From the NCBI GenBank assembly GCA_945900945.1, contig CAMDKL010000020.1, positions 1-54,330 of the forward strand: a stretch of 54,330 nt of DNA, given 5' to 3'. Below the pieces are notes generated by a model. That model made no database searches and was not told where the DNA came from. It saw only the letters and a list, made by a program, of their open reading frames with translations. Origin of the DNA: Pirellula staleyi DSM 6068. Lineage in GTDB: Bacteria; Planctomycetota; Planctomycetia; Pirellulales; Pirellulaceae. Below are positions 11,563 to 19,128 of the stretch, piece by piece. Made by a program: the position numbers and the translations under genes. Position 1 is the first letter of the stretch. Each line of letters opens with the position of its first letter.

Positions 11563-12744
11563 ATGCACTCCTCTACCTATCCGCCGTACGACCTCATGCT
11601 CTGCGGGGGAGGAGTCATTGGACTTTCCATCGCGTACCAGTCCGCTTCAAACGGATGGACGGTATTGGTGGTGGATGCGGGAGAGATCGGAAAAGCAGCT
11701 TCTTGGGCGGGTGCCGGAATATTGCCGGCCGGGGCAACGATTGAAGCCCTCGATCCAATCGAGCAGTTGCGTTCTTTGTCCCATCGGTTACACCCAGAGT
11801 GGTCTCGGCGACTACGCGAGCAAACCGGCATCGACAACGAATTTCGCCAATGCGGGGGCTTGTACTTAGGTTGCACGGCGGCTGAAAGAGCAACGTTGTC
11901 CGCCAATCAAATGTGGTGGGACGAACACGGTATCCGAGTTGAATCGTGGTCTTCCGCCGAGTTGGCACTAAAACTGCCCGTCGTTGCGTCACTCGTAGAG
12001 AGCAACACCGGGCTCCAATCGTGGTACGTGCCAGATGACTGTCGGTTGCGGAACCCCAGGCATATTTCTGCGTTGGTTGCTGCTTGCGAACGGCTTGGTG
12101 TCACGATGATCGAAAATACTCGCATCGATCAATTAAAGACACATGGCGATCGAATCGTGTCAGCCAAAGTAGGCACGCGGGAGTTCCAGGCGGAGCGTTA
12201 TTGTGTCACGAGCGGAGCATGGGCTTCCCAATTGCTAGGGCCAATTGGGATCGAAACAGGCATTCTACCCGTTCGCGGACAGATGGTTTTGTACAAACTG
12301 GATAAGCCGCTCTTTTCGATGGTTATAAACGATGGCCACCTGTATCTGGTCCCTCGGGATGACGGCTACGTTTTGGCCGGTTCCTGCGAGGAGGAAGTAG
12401 GGTTTGATGATCGGACGACCTCGGAAAAGATCGATCCGATCAAGGAGTGGTCGATGAAAACATGCCCCGCGTTGACGACCGCCAACATCGAACGCACTTG
12501 GGCAGGGCTGCGGCCTGGGTCCTTTGATTCATTGCCCTACTTGGGCACCCTCCATCCGTTTGAGAATGGGTTTATCGCTGCCGGGCACTTCCGGCACGGT
12601 TTGCACTGGTCGACCGCAACGGGTCTGCTAATGTACCAGTGGATGAGCGGTCAAAAAACGGAGATCGATCTCAAGCCCTTCTGTGTCCAACGCGGCCAAA
12701 CGCTCGGGACGAAACTTTCTACCTTCAAAGAATCCAAACCATGA
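11563..12744 (+). CDS. thiO: FAD-dependent glycine/D-amino acid oxidase, ThiO-like
   Basis: 393 residues. The FAD-binding Rossmann motif at the N-terminus is DLMLCGGGVIGLSIAYQSAS. AASWAGAGILPAG and VRGQMVLYKL are typical of glycine oxidases, and the C-terminal GLRPGSFDSLPYLGTLH with GHFRHGLHWS completes the DAO fold. In thiamine synthesis ThiO makes iminoglycine for the thiazole ring. No thiG, thiS or TPP riboswitch is nearby, so it may instead be a general amino-acid oxidase. The ATG at 11563 is chosen because the upstream extension overlaps the GNAT gene in another frame. Its TGA overlaps the next ATG (ATGA). Confidence 0.82.
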   Translation: MHSSTYPPYDLMLCGGGVIGLSIAYQSASNGWTVLVVDAGEIGKAASWAGAGILPAGATIEALDPIEQLRSLSHRLHPEWSRRLREQTGIDNEFRQCGGLYLGCTAAERATLSANQMWWDEHGIRVESWSSAELALKLPVVASLVESNTGLQSWYVPDDCRLRNPRHISALVAACERLGVTMIENTRIDQLKTHGDRIVSAKVGTREFQAERYCVTSGAWASQLLGPIGIETGILPVRGQMVLYKLDKPLFSMVINDGHLYLVPRDDGYVLAGSCEEEVGFDDRTTSEKIDPIKEWSMKTCPALTTANIERTWAGLRPGSFDSLPYLGTLHPFENGFIAAGHFRHGLHWSTATGLLMYQWMSGQKTEIDLKPFCVQRGQTLGTKLSTFKESKP

Positions 12745-13061
12745 CAACCACTCGCATCGACAAAATCCAGGCCATGCTCCAAGACGATCCTCGAGATTCG
12801 TTCTTGAGGTACACGCTAGCGATGGAGTACCGCAAGTTGGACGAAAATGAAAAAAGTTTGGATTTGCTCGCTGAATTAGCAAATCACAACGAGCCGAAAT
12901 TTGTTGCAGCATTTTTCATGGCAGCACAGCAACTCGTCGAATTGGATCGTCTTGACGAGGCGAGAACGTTTTTAAGAGACGGAATTGACGAGGCGCGACG
13001 TCAGGACAATCAGCACGCGGCAGCTGAGATGAGCGAACTCCTCTCTGAGATTGGGAAGTAG
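12741..13061 (+). CDS. Small TPR-repeat protein
   Basis: 106 residues with two to three helix-turn-helix units of TPR type (SFLRYTLAMEYRKLDENEKS; VAAFFMAAQQLVELDRLDEA; TFLRDGIDEARRQDNQHAAA). Likely a protein-protein adaptor in the cytoplasm. The start overlaps the thiO stop by four bases, and tsaB follows after 19 bases, so all three are translationally linked. Its partner is unknown. Confidence 0.8.
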   Translation: MTTTRIDKIQAMLQDDPRDSFLRYTLAMEYRKLDENEKSLDLLAELANHNEPKFVAAFFMAAQQLVELDRLDEARTFLRDGIDEARRQDNQHAAAEMSELLSEIGK

Positions 13062-13080
13062 TTGCATCGGCAACCCAAGC

Positions 13081-13854
13081 ATGAAAGCAGAACATGTTTT
13101 ACTAGCGCTTGAGACCAGCGGAAAAAGCGGTTCGGTCGCAGTCGTTCACCACTCTGACGGTCGACTCGTTTGTGATTCGGAAATCCTCTCTCCGGATTCA
13201 GGCTCGGCCAAAACGTTAGCACCAGCCATCGAACGGTTGATGTCCAAAAGCGGCATCGAGATGGAGAGCCTCAGCGCCGTGGCGCTACTGACCGGGCCAG
13301 GATCTTTTACAGGGCTGCGAGTCGGCGTTGCAACTGCCAAGGCTATGGCTTACGCATTACGGATACCGACCATTGAAATCGATACCCTCGATGTGATCGC
13401 CTTGCAATGCCCAGTGGCTAGCTCATCGATTTATGCGGTTCTCGACGCATATCGGGGTCAAGTTTTCTGTGCCGAGTATTCCGTCCGAGCGGTCGGCTTC
13501 ACAAATCAGTTTGACAAAGTTTCGCAGACGGAAATCGTAGACATTGGGGTTCTGCTGGATCGGCTAGAAAAGCGGGTGGTTGGAACTCAGACCATAGATT
13601 TGTGCGGACCCGGTTGCGACCGTATCCGAAAGTTCTTGGCAGATCCAGGAAATGGCCAGCCAGAAATTGCATCCGCTAGGGCACAGCGAATCCGATGGAT
13701 AGATGATCCGTTGACTGCGCCCCATGCCGAAAGCGTAGGCAGGTTAGGCTATGAAAAATTCTTGGTTGGCGATGTCTTGGACCCTTTTTGCCTCCAACCA
13801 CGTTACTATCGAGCAAGCGCCGCTGAGGAATTAGCTAAAGACAAGGCTTACTAG
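13081..13854 (+). CDS. tsaB: tRNA threonylcarbamoyladenosine biosynthesis protein TsaB
   Basis: Partner of TsaD in making t6A at position 37 of ANN-decoding tRNAs. 257 residues. N-terminal LLALETSGKSGSVAVV is the ASKHA-fold phosphate-1 strand. LAPAIERLM, then VALLTGPGSFTGLRVGVATA are the family signature. The C-terminus PFCLQPRYYRAS matches the usual ending before RimI or other partners. The ATG at 13081 is chosen over an upstream TTG at 13051 that overlaps the TPR gene. It ends the GNAT-thiO-TPR-tsaB operon. Confidence 0.93.
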   Translation: MKAEHVLLALETSGKSGSVAVVHHSDGRLVCDSEILSPDSGSAKTLAPAIERLMSKSGIEMESLSAVALLTGPGSFTGLRVGVATAKAMAYALRIPTIEIDTLDVIALQCPVASSSIYAVLDAYRGQVFCAEYSVRAVGFTNQFDKVSQTEIVDIGVLLDRLEKRVVGTQTIDLCGPGCDRIRKFLADPGNGQPEIASARAQRIRWIDDPLTAPHAESVGRLGYEKFLVGDVLDPFCLQPRYYRASAAEELAKDKAY

Positions 13855-13897
13855 ACGAACTATTTAAAATAATTGGGTCATTTCAGCGAGGAAAGGA

Positions 13898-13983
13898 TTA
13901 ACCGCAGAGTACGCAGTGACTCGCAGAGTCTGAACAACAGCTACACATCTCCCTGCGTCCCGCAGCGACCTCTACCGTTTAAC
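13898..13983. repeat. Left hairpin repeat of the GxxExxY element
   Basis: An imperfect palindrome of about 86 bases. It begins TTAACCGCAGAG, carries repeated CGCAG(AG) blocks, and ends with the inverted counterpart CTCTACCGTTTAA. A second copy (14409-14490) lies directly after the GxxExxY gene in the same arrangement. The two copies are related but clearly diverged. Confidence 0.75.
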
Positions 13984-14024
13984 TAAAATAGATTCGACTA
14001 GGGTCGCATTACAAAGGAATATCC

Positions 14025-14411
14025 ATGGAAATTAATGATGTGACAGGACAGATCATTGATGCAGCGATGAAAGTGCATACGGCATTAGGGCCTGGGTTGC
14101 TTGAATCGGCGTACGAAGCCTGTTTGACGCACGAACTTCGTAAGCGGGGATTTGTCGTTCAGACACAGGTGGTACTACCAATCGAATACGACGGGATAAA
14201 ACTGGATGCGGGCTATCGCAGCGACTTGTTGGTTGAAAATTGCGTCATTGTTGAATTGAAAGCTGTCGCGACATTGAACCCAATTTTTGAAGCCCAAATC
14301 CTGTCCTATTTAAAACTCAGTAAACTCGAAGTCGGATTGCTCATCAATTTCCATGTTCCAAGGCTAAAAGATGGACTGAGACGCATTGTCAACAATTATA
14401 AGGGTAACTAA
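14025..14411 (+). CDS. GxxExxY protein, PD-(D/E)XK nuclease-like
   Basis: 128 residues of the GxxExxY family. The namesake motif is visible as GLLESAYEACL (about 24-34). The nuclease-like core follows: IEYDGIKLDAGYRSDLLVE provides the aspartate, and VELKA the E-x-K of a PD-(D/E)XK fold. LLINFHVPRLKDGLRRIVN is the conserved ending. Biological role is unproved. Start ATG at 14025 has an AAAGGA about 7 bases upstream. Its stop codon is formed by the first bases of the right hairpin repeat. The gene plus both hairpins looks like one mobile cassette inserted between tsaB and ispG. Confidence 0.88.
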   Translation: MEINDVTGQIIDAAMKVHTALGPGLLESAYEACLTHELRKRGFVVQTQVVLPIEYDGIKLDAGYRSDLLVENCVIVELKAVATLNPIFEAQILSYLKLSKLEVGLLINFHVPRLKDGLRRIVNNYKGN

Positions 14412-14490
14412 CCGCTGAGAACGCGGAGAATCGCAGAGACTTGTTTAATGACAATTTGACTCTGCGTCGCTCCGCGACCTCTGCGGTTAA
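14409..14490. repeat. Right hairpin repeat of the GxxExxY element
   Basis: About 82 bases beginning TAACCGCTGAGAACGCGGAG and ending CCTCTGCGGTTAA, so the two ends are inverted repeats of one another with further matched CGCAGAG/CTCTGCG and CGCGGAG/CTCCGCG blocks inside. The best-preserved of the two copies. Confidence 0.8.
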
Positions 14491-14629
14491 CAAACTCTGG
14501 GAAGACTTCTGGACCGGCCGGATCACCAATCCTTTACGCACTCACGCTCGCTCGACTCATTATTTTGGGTAAACTGTTTGTATTGCATATTGCTCCAGCT
14601 ATCCGAAACTCAAGTCAATTTTGAAACTC

Positions 14630-15772
14630 ATGGAAATCAAGCGAAACCCTACTCGAAGCGTCCAGGTCGGTTCCATCTCCGTCGGCGTAAACCATCCTAT
14701 CTCAGTCCAAAGCATGACGGCCACGCACACGACCAACGTGGATGCAACGGTTGCTCTAGTGAACGATCTGCAAAGGGCTGGGGCCGACATCGTTCGGATC
14801 GCGGTAGACAGCGACAAGGATGCTGAGGCTCTAGCCGAAATCCGCAAACAGACTACCGCCAACCTGTCTGTTGATTTGCAAGAGAACTATCGCCTCGTCG
14901 AAAAAGTAGCACCGCACGTCGATAAGGTACGTTACAACCCAGGGCATCTTTACCATCATGAGAAACAACGCCCATGGCAAGACAAAGTAAAATTTTTGGC
15001 CGACACCGCTGGTGCAAACAACTGTGCTCTGCGAGTCGGTGTGAACTGCGGCAGCGTTGATCCTGGACAAAAAGAACGATTCGACCACGCGGACTCGATT
15101 GGTCCAATGTTAGCATCTGCCTTTGAGCATTGCGAATTGCTCGATGCTCTCGGCTTCATTCGCTACGTGGTTTCTCTTAAGGATAGCGATCCAACCAAAG
15201 TCGTCGAGGTGAATAGGCGATTCGCAGAAGTGCGACCGGACGTTCCGTTGCACTTGGGCGTTACCGAAGCGGGGCTTCCGCCAGATGGCATTATCAAAAC
15301 CCGAATTGCATTTGAACAGTTAATTGGTCGTGGCATCGGTGATACGATTCGCGTAAGTTTGACTGTTCCTAACTCCAAAAAATCGATGGAGATCGAGGCC
15401 GGTCGCCAGATCATCGACGATATCCGCAATGGCCGATTGCGTTCCGTTGTCGCGTTGGATCCGTCGAAGCTCAATATTATTTCTTGCCCAAGTTGTTCGC
15501 GGGTCGAGAACGAGGCTTTCGTGGAATTGGCTCAGGATGTCAAAGAGATGACGGCTTATGCAAAGGACTTTGCGATTACGATCGCGGTCATGGGTTGCCG
15601 AGTGAATGGTCCAGGCGAAACCGACGACGCAGATCTCGGTCTTTGGTGTGGACCAGCTAAGGTGAACCTAAAACGTGGCGGCGAAGCGATTGGGGCTTAC
15701 ACCTACGATGAGATTCTGCCAAAGTTACGCCAAGAACTGGATAGCTTGATCGAGACGAAAAAGCTCCGGTAA
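14630..15772 (+). CDS. ispG: 4-hydroxy-3-methylbut-2-enyl-diphosphate synthase
   Basis: Iron-sulfur enzyme of the MEP isoprenoid pathway that converts MEcPP to HMBPP. 380 residues. N-terminal [19 protein letters not shown] and [17 protein letters not shown] are typical of the TIM barrel, and [15 protein letters not shown] follows. The 4Fe-4S cysteines lie in ISCPSCSR and in [11 protein letters not shown], which also has the catalytic glutamate region. The ATG at 14630 is used; a TTG at 14621 is in frame and cannot be excluded. It is a single-gene unit after the GxxExxY cassette. Confidence 0.95.
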   Translation: MEIKRNPTRSVQVGSISVGVNHPISVQSMTATHTTNVDATVALVNDLQRAGADIVRIAVDSDKDAEALAEIRKQTTANLSVDLQENYRLVEKVAPHVDKVRYNPGHLYHHEKQRPWQDKVKFLADTAGANNCALRVGVNCGSVDPGQKERFDHADSIGPMLASAFEHCELLDALGFIRYVVSLKDSDPTKVVEVNRRFAEVRPDVPLHLGVTEAGLPPDGIIKTRIAFEQLIGRGIGDTIRVSLTVPNSKKSMEIEAGRQIIDDIRNGRLRSVVALDPSKLNIISCPSCSRVENEAFVELAQDVKEMTAYAKDFAITIAVMGCRVNGPGETDDADLGLWCGPAKVNLKRGGEAIGAYTYDEILPKLRQELDSLIETKKLR

Positions 15773-15833
15773 AATCGGAGATAGTCAAGATTTAGAGTGC
15801 CGGGTTCCAAGTTCTCACATTGATGCCTAAAGT

Positions 15834-16526
15834 TTAGTTAACTACCAATTCATTCTTAACACGATCGATTCCTGGCTCGAAACTTAGAATTTGCGAGAGA
15901 AGTTCAGATGTTCGAACCGAGTTGACCGTGCCGCGAAGAATCGCAGTGGTACCCGATATAGTGACAATCGCGTTACCCGCCGAAAACTGCGCAACGCGAT
16001 CACTTGTGTCTATGCTGGCTGGCTCCTCGTGAAGCAATTCCCCTTGCGATGCATTGGTGGCGAAATCAATTTCAAGACGTGGGTAGTACATTCCTTTTGC
16101 AGGTTGGGGAGGAAGCGGTCGGTTGATTTTGGTCTTCGTAGTTTCAATGCGGAAATTCTCCACCGACGAGGGAACTCGACCCACTCCTAACGCTTGGCTG
16201 GAACCTACGAAACCATCGAGATCGGTTCGATTCGAACCTACGAAGTCTTGTCGAGACCGATTGCCCCGTACAAATCGAGTGTTGTCTATTTGCATTCTGC
16301 TGCCCAAAGTACCGATTGCGTTGCTAGCTTGTCCTATTCCAGGATTGCCAATTCCAGAATTGGAGGTTGCGGGATTACCCCCAGCCCTCTGTTGAGTAAG
16401 GGATTGTACGGGTGCACCTACCTGGCGATTCCCAACAAGTTGCCCTGAAGCAATCTCATGCTGAACTAGCACGGCCAAGATAGCCATCAGCAATGAAAAA
16501 TAAAATGCGCAACAGCGAATGATCAT
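15834..16526 (-). CDS. Exported BON-domain protein, last gene of the secretion operon
   Basis: 230 residues with a signal peptide (FYFSLLMAILAVLVQHEIASGQ). A low-complexity middle follows, rich in Gly, Asn and Gln, then a C-terminal BON-like domain (about 170-230: IVTISGTTAILRGTVNSV ... IDRVKNELVVN). BON domains bind phospholipid or act as small periplasmic modules. The start ATG overlaps the stop of the preceding GspM/C-like gene, so it is translated with the secretion genes. A role next to the secretin or outer membrane is an inference from position. Confidence 0.78.
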   Translation of the reverse strand: MIIRCCAFYFSLLMAILAVLVQHEIASGQLVGNRQVGAPVQSLTQQRAGGNPATSNSGIGNPGIGQASNAIGTLGSRMQIDNTRFVRGNRSRQDFVGSNRTDLDGFVGSSQALGVGRVPSSVENFRIETTKTKINRPLPPQPAKGMYYPRLEIDFATNASQGELLHEEPASIDTSDRVAQFSAGNAIVTISGTTAILRGTVNSVRTSELLSQILSFEPGIDRVKNELVVN

Positions 16527-17455
16527 CGAGATTCTCCCAGCGTGCTTTCTTGCTTTGACGAACATACTTCCCCAATCGATTGCCCCAATTTGATCCAGTG
16601 CGACTCTTCGTTGACTCGCAACAGTACTTTGTTCGTAAGGACTTCGACAACCGCGATATCATGTAACGCGACCGGGATTTGATTGCCTGCGGCTATGGTT
16701 TTGGTCGTTCCGCGACCGTCGATACGAAACCACGCTTGAGCGATTCCCTCGCGATTGGACGTGATCGCTTTCAGTTCAACGTCGTACAATGCCTTTGCAA
16801 ACCCTCGGGCGAATAGGTTGCGGCGAACCAAATGATCGTAGGTGCTAGGAGCGATAACGGCTTCGTCGACCACTTCCCAAACACCTAGCTGCTCTTTGTT
16901 CGCGGAGGCCTCAAGGCAGAGCACCTCGATTGTCAAATCAGCATCCAAACGCCCTTCGCTACCTATCGGGTTGAGTGTGATGGCGCGAATCTTGTGAAGA
17001 TGTCCGGTTTTTCGAAAATCGTTTAGGAATCCTGATAGTTTCGCGAGCGTGGCTTGGCCTCGCAACGAATAGCTGATACGGTGACCCACAAGTTGTCGTT
17101 TGCCCTTCTTCGTTCTGGCGCGAATTTCGAGCCGAACAGGTTGAGCGGCATCCACAGAAGCCGACGTCAATTCGTTTTTCTCTACCAAATTGAGGAGCCA
17201 CTGCTGGTACAGCGAACGCGATAACTGAGGATCGTCTGGCAATGCTCTCGCCGCGAACGACTCCAGCCGCTTACCTTGCTTTTGTGCAACGAGTTGTTCG
17301 GATTTGGATGCGCTTAGCATATCATTTAGATCATCAAGCTTGGCGGTAAGCTGCTGAGTTGGCCGCTCAACCCAGCTGCGATAAAGCGAGTCCAGGCTAT
17401 AGAGGCCAAATACCGCTAGCCCAGCAATCAACAACCACTTGATACGTGGAGTCAT
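16523..17455 (-). CDS. GspM/PilO-like protein fused to a GspC/PilP-like domain
   Basis: 310 residues. One N-terminal membrane helix (WLLIAGLAVFGLYSL) precedes a coiled coil (about 30-65) and a ferredoxin-like region up to about 180, the layout of GspM or PilO. From about 205 the sequence YDHLVRRNLFARG begins a beta-rich domain (VELKAITSNREGIAQAWFRI, NQIPVALHDIAVVEVLTNK VLLRV) with the pattern of the GspC homology region or PilP, which bind the secretin. One gene thus seems to join the inner-membrane assembly part to the secretin-contact part. It is linked by ATGA overlaps to both neighbours. The fusion reading is an inference from pattern, not an alignment. Confidence 0.65.
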   Translation of the reverse strand: MTPRIKWLLIAGLAVFGLYSLDSLYRSWVERPTQQLTAKLDDLNDMLSASKSEQLVAQKQGKRLESFAARALPDDPQLSRSLYQQWLLNLVEKNELTSASVDAAQPVRLEIRARTKKGKRQLVGHRISYSLRGQATLAKLSGFLNDFRKTGHLHKIRAITLNPIGSEGRLDADLTIEVLCLEASANKEQLGVWEVVDEAVIAPSTYDHLVRRNLFARGFAKALYDVELKAITSNREGIAQAWFRIDGRGTTKTIAAGNQIPVALHDIAVVEVLTNKVLLRVNEESHWIKLGQSIGEVCSSKQESTLGESR

Positions 17456-19128
17456 ATTGGTTGCTCCGAACTTGCAACACTTGGTTTCTCCGTGCCGCTT
17501 GGCTCGCTTCGTTCCTTGCTTTCCTCGCCGCTCTCCTTAACGACGTCGTTGCTATCCAGCGCGGCACGCGTCAGCGTTGATGACGGTTCCGTCAACTTCG
17601 ACACGACTTTTGGCCCGTACCTGTCCAGTTTTTGAACTTCGATTGGAAAAGAGACGCGGGTCTCGAACTGCCATGGGTACTCAACTGAATTTTGATTTTG
17701 GCTGATTTGTTTGCTGGTAGCTCCATACTTGACGCTACGGATTCGCGACTCTAATTGCGAAATGAATTCTTGATCCGCTACTTGTAACGAGAGATCAATT
17801 GTTGCCGAATTCGTCGCTGCCGAAGCGGTTAACCGCCGAACCGTTGCGTCTTGTCCGTCAGGCAGTCGGCTTGAGAGTTCGTTCAGCTCCGACAACCAAT
17901 CGACTTGATCGGCCAACCAAGCTTGTACGGCAAGAACCTGGTCGGACTTCTCTTGGTACTTGGCGGTAACCTTTTTAGTGTTACCCAGTTCTTTTTGAAG
18001 GGTATCGATTTCGATTTGCAGTTGCCAAACATCCGACAACAAGACGTAGACAGCGATACCCAGGACGGATGCGGCACAAGTTCCGATTGCAGCCCATCGG
18101 GCCCTAGGGTTCTTTGGTTTAGGAGCCCGTTTGGGAGCCAACAAGTTTACCAGGAGCGCGTTGTTGACGAAATCCCAGGCTGCCCCAGCATTGGCGGCTG
18201 AAGTAGTGAGGGCACCGCTGCGCTCTGTATCGCTCGACTCCGCATCGTTCTTGGGTGCTTCGTCGACCTCCCAATCTACGAGTGGATCAATCGTATGAAT
18301 CGACGACTCCCCGCGATCCTCAAGCGATTTAGCAACTAGTCGAGCCGCGTCGCTCGTCGCAAACACAAACCAACCCAATTTCAATTCAGCGGTTTCTTCT
18401 GGTAGCAGCGTCAAGCACCGCTGCAATTCCATCCAAATTTGTTCGGCAACACGGGCAGGTTCGTCGGTACTCAACCGAATCGTTCGCAGGAGGATTGGAT
18501 CCGATCCGCGGCAAACCGCCAATTCGACTTCACCGGCATAAAGATGCACGGAAACAGCTAACGTCTCGTTCGAAATATCTTGTCGTCGGAGGATACCTAG
18601 TGGAGCAAGGTGTCGGGAGCAAATGGCCGCTAATCTAAATCCCGCCGCAGTTACTTGCTTTTGCAAAGAGCTAAGTTCTTTAGCAGGCAACGCAAACACC
18701 AAGACTTGGTTACCAACGCTTTTGTCCGCTTTCGGATGAGCTACAACGTGGAAGTCCACGATCGGTGGCTCGTCCGTCTCACCTAGTTGCTGCTCAACTT
18801 CACTCGCAATGAGACTTGGAAGTTCGCTGTCTTCAGCAGGTGGCAAGTTAAGCGTTGGGAGATCTAGCTCAGGACGCGACAGTAGAACAAGTAGCCGTTG
18901 AACTGAAATTGAACGGTTCTTAAAGTGCGCCGCCAACGCCAATAAAGGATTGCCAGCCTCAATATACGCAATCGCGCCGAGGTCTTCTACACGTACCGTT
19001 TTGGACTTTTGCGAAACCACCAGGAAGTAAATTTGCTCGCGGTCCCAATGCACTACCGCGATACGCCCCGTACCAGTGTTGCCGGTTGCGTGTTTTCGCA
19101 GATTCGATAGTTGTTCCAATAGCTTCAT
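17452..19128 (-). CDS. GspL/PilM-PilN-like assembly protein
   Basis: 558 residues. The first 300 or so resemble the actin-like fold of PilM/GspL (RIAVVHWDREQIYFLVVS, LASEV-type helices, QLLVFALPAKE-like strand). A linker is followed by a single membrane helix (about 345-370, AAIGTCAASVLGIAVYVLLSD), a coiled coil (LQIEIDTLQKELG) and a PilN-like periplasmic region. The final 60 residues are Ser/Glu-rich. It would tether the cytoplasmic ATPase GspE to the membrane platform. ATGA overlaps join it to the genes on both sides. Confidence 0.75.
   Translation of the reverse strand: MKLLEQLSNLRKHATGNTGTGRIAVVHWDREQIYFLVVSQKSKTVRVEDLGAIAYIEAGNPLLALAAHFKNRSISVQRLLVLLSRPELDLPTLNLPPAEDSELPSLIASEVEQQLGETDEPPIVDFHVVAHPKADKSVGNQVLVFALPAKELSSLQKQVTAAGFRLAAICSRHLAPLGILRRQDISNETLAVSVHLYAGEVELAVCRGSDPILLRTIRLSTDEPARVAEQIWMELQRCLTLLPEETAELKLGWFVFATSDAARLVAKSLEDRGESSIHTIDPLVDWEVDEAPKNDAESSDTERSGALTTSAANAGAAWDFVNNALLVNLLAPKRAPKPKNPRARWAAIGTCAASVLGIAVYVLLSDVWQLQIEIDTLQKELGNTKKVTAKYQEKSDQVLAVQAWLADQVDWLSELNELSSRLPDGQDATVRRLTASAATNSATIDLSLQVADQEFISQLESRIRSVKYGATSKQISQNQNSVEYPWQFETRVSFPIEVQKLDRYGPKVVSKLTEPSSTLTRAALDSNDVVKESGEESKERSEPSGTEKPSVASSEQPI

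Noticed and set aside
11563-13854. A thiamine operon under a TPP riboswitch because of ThiO
   Set aside because: No thiG, thiS, thiE or riboswitch-like structure is present; neighbours are a TPR protein and tsaB.
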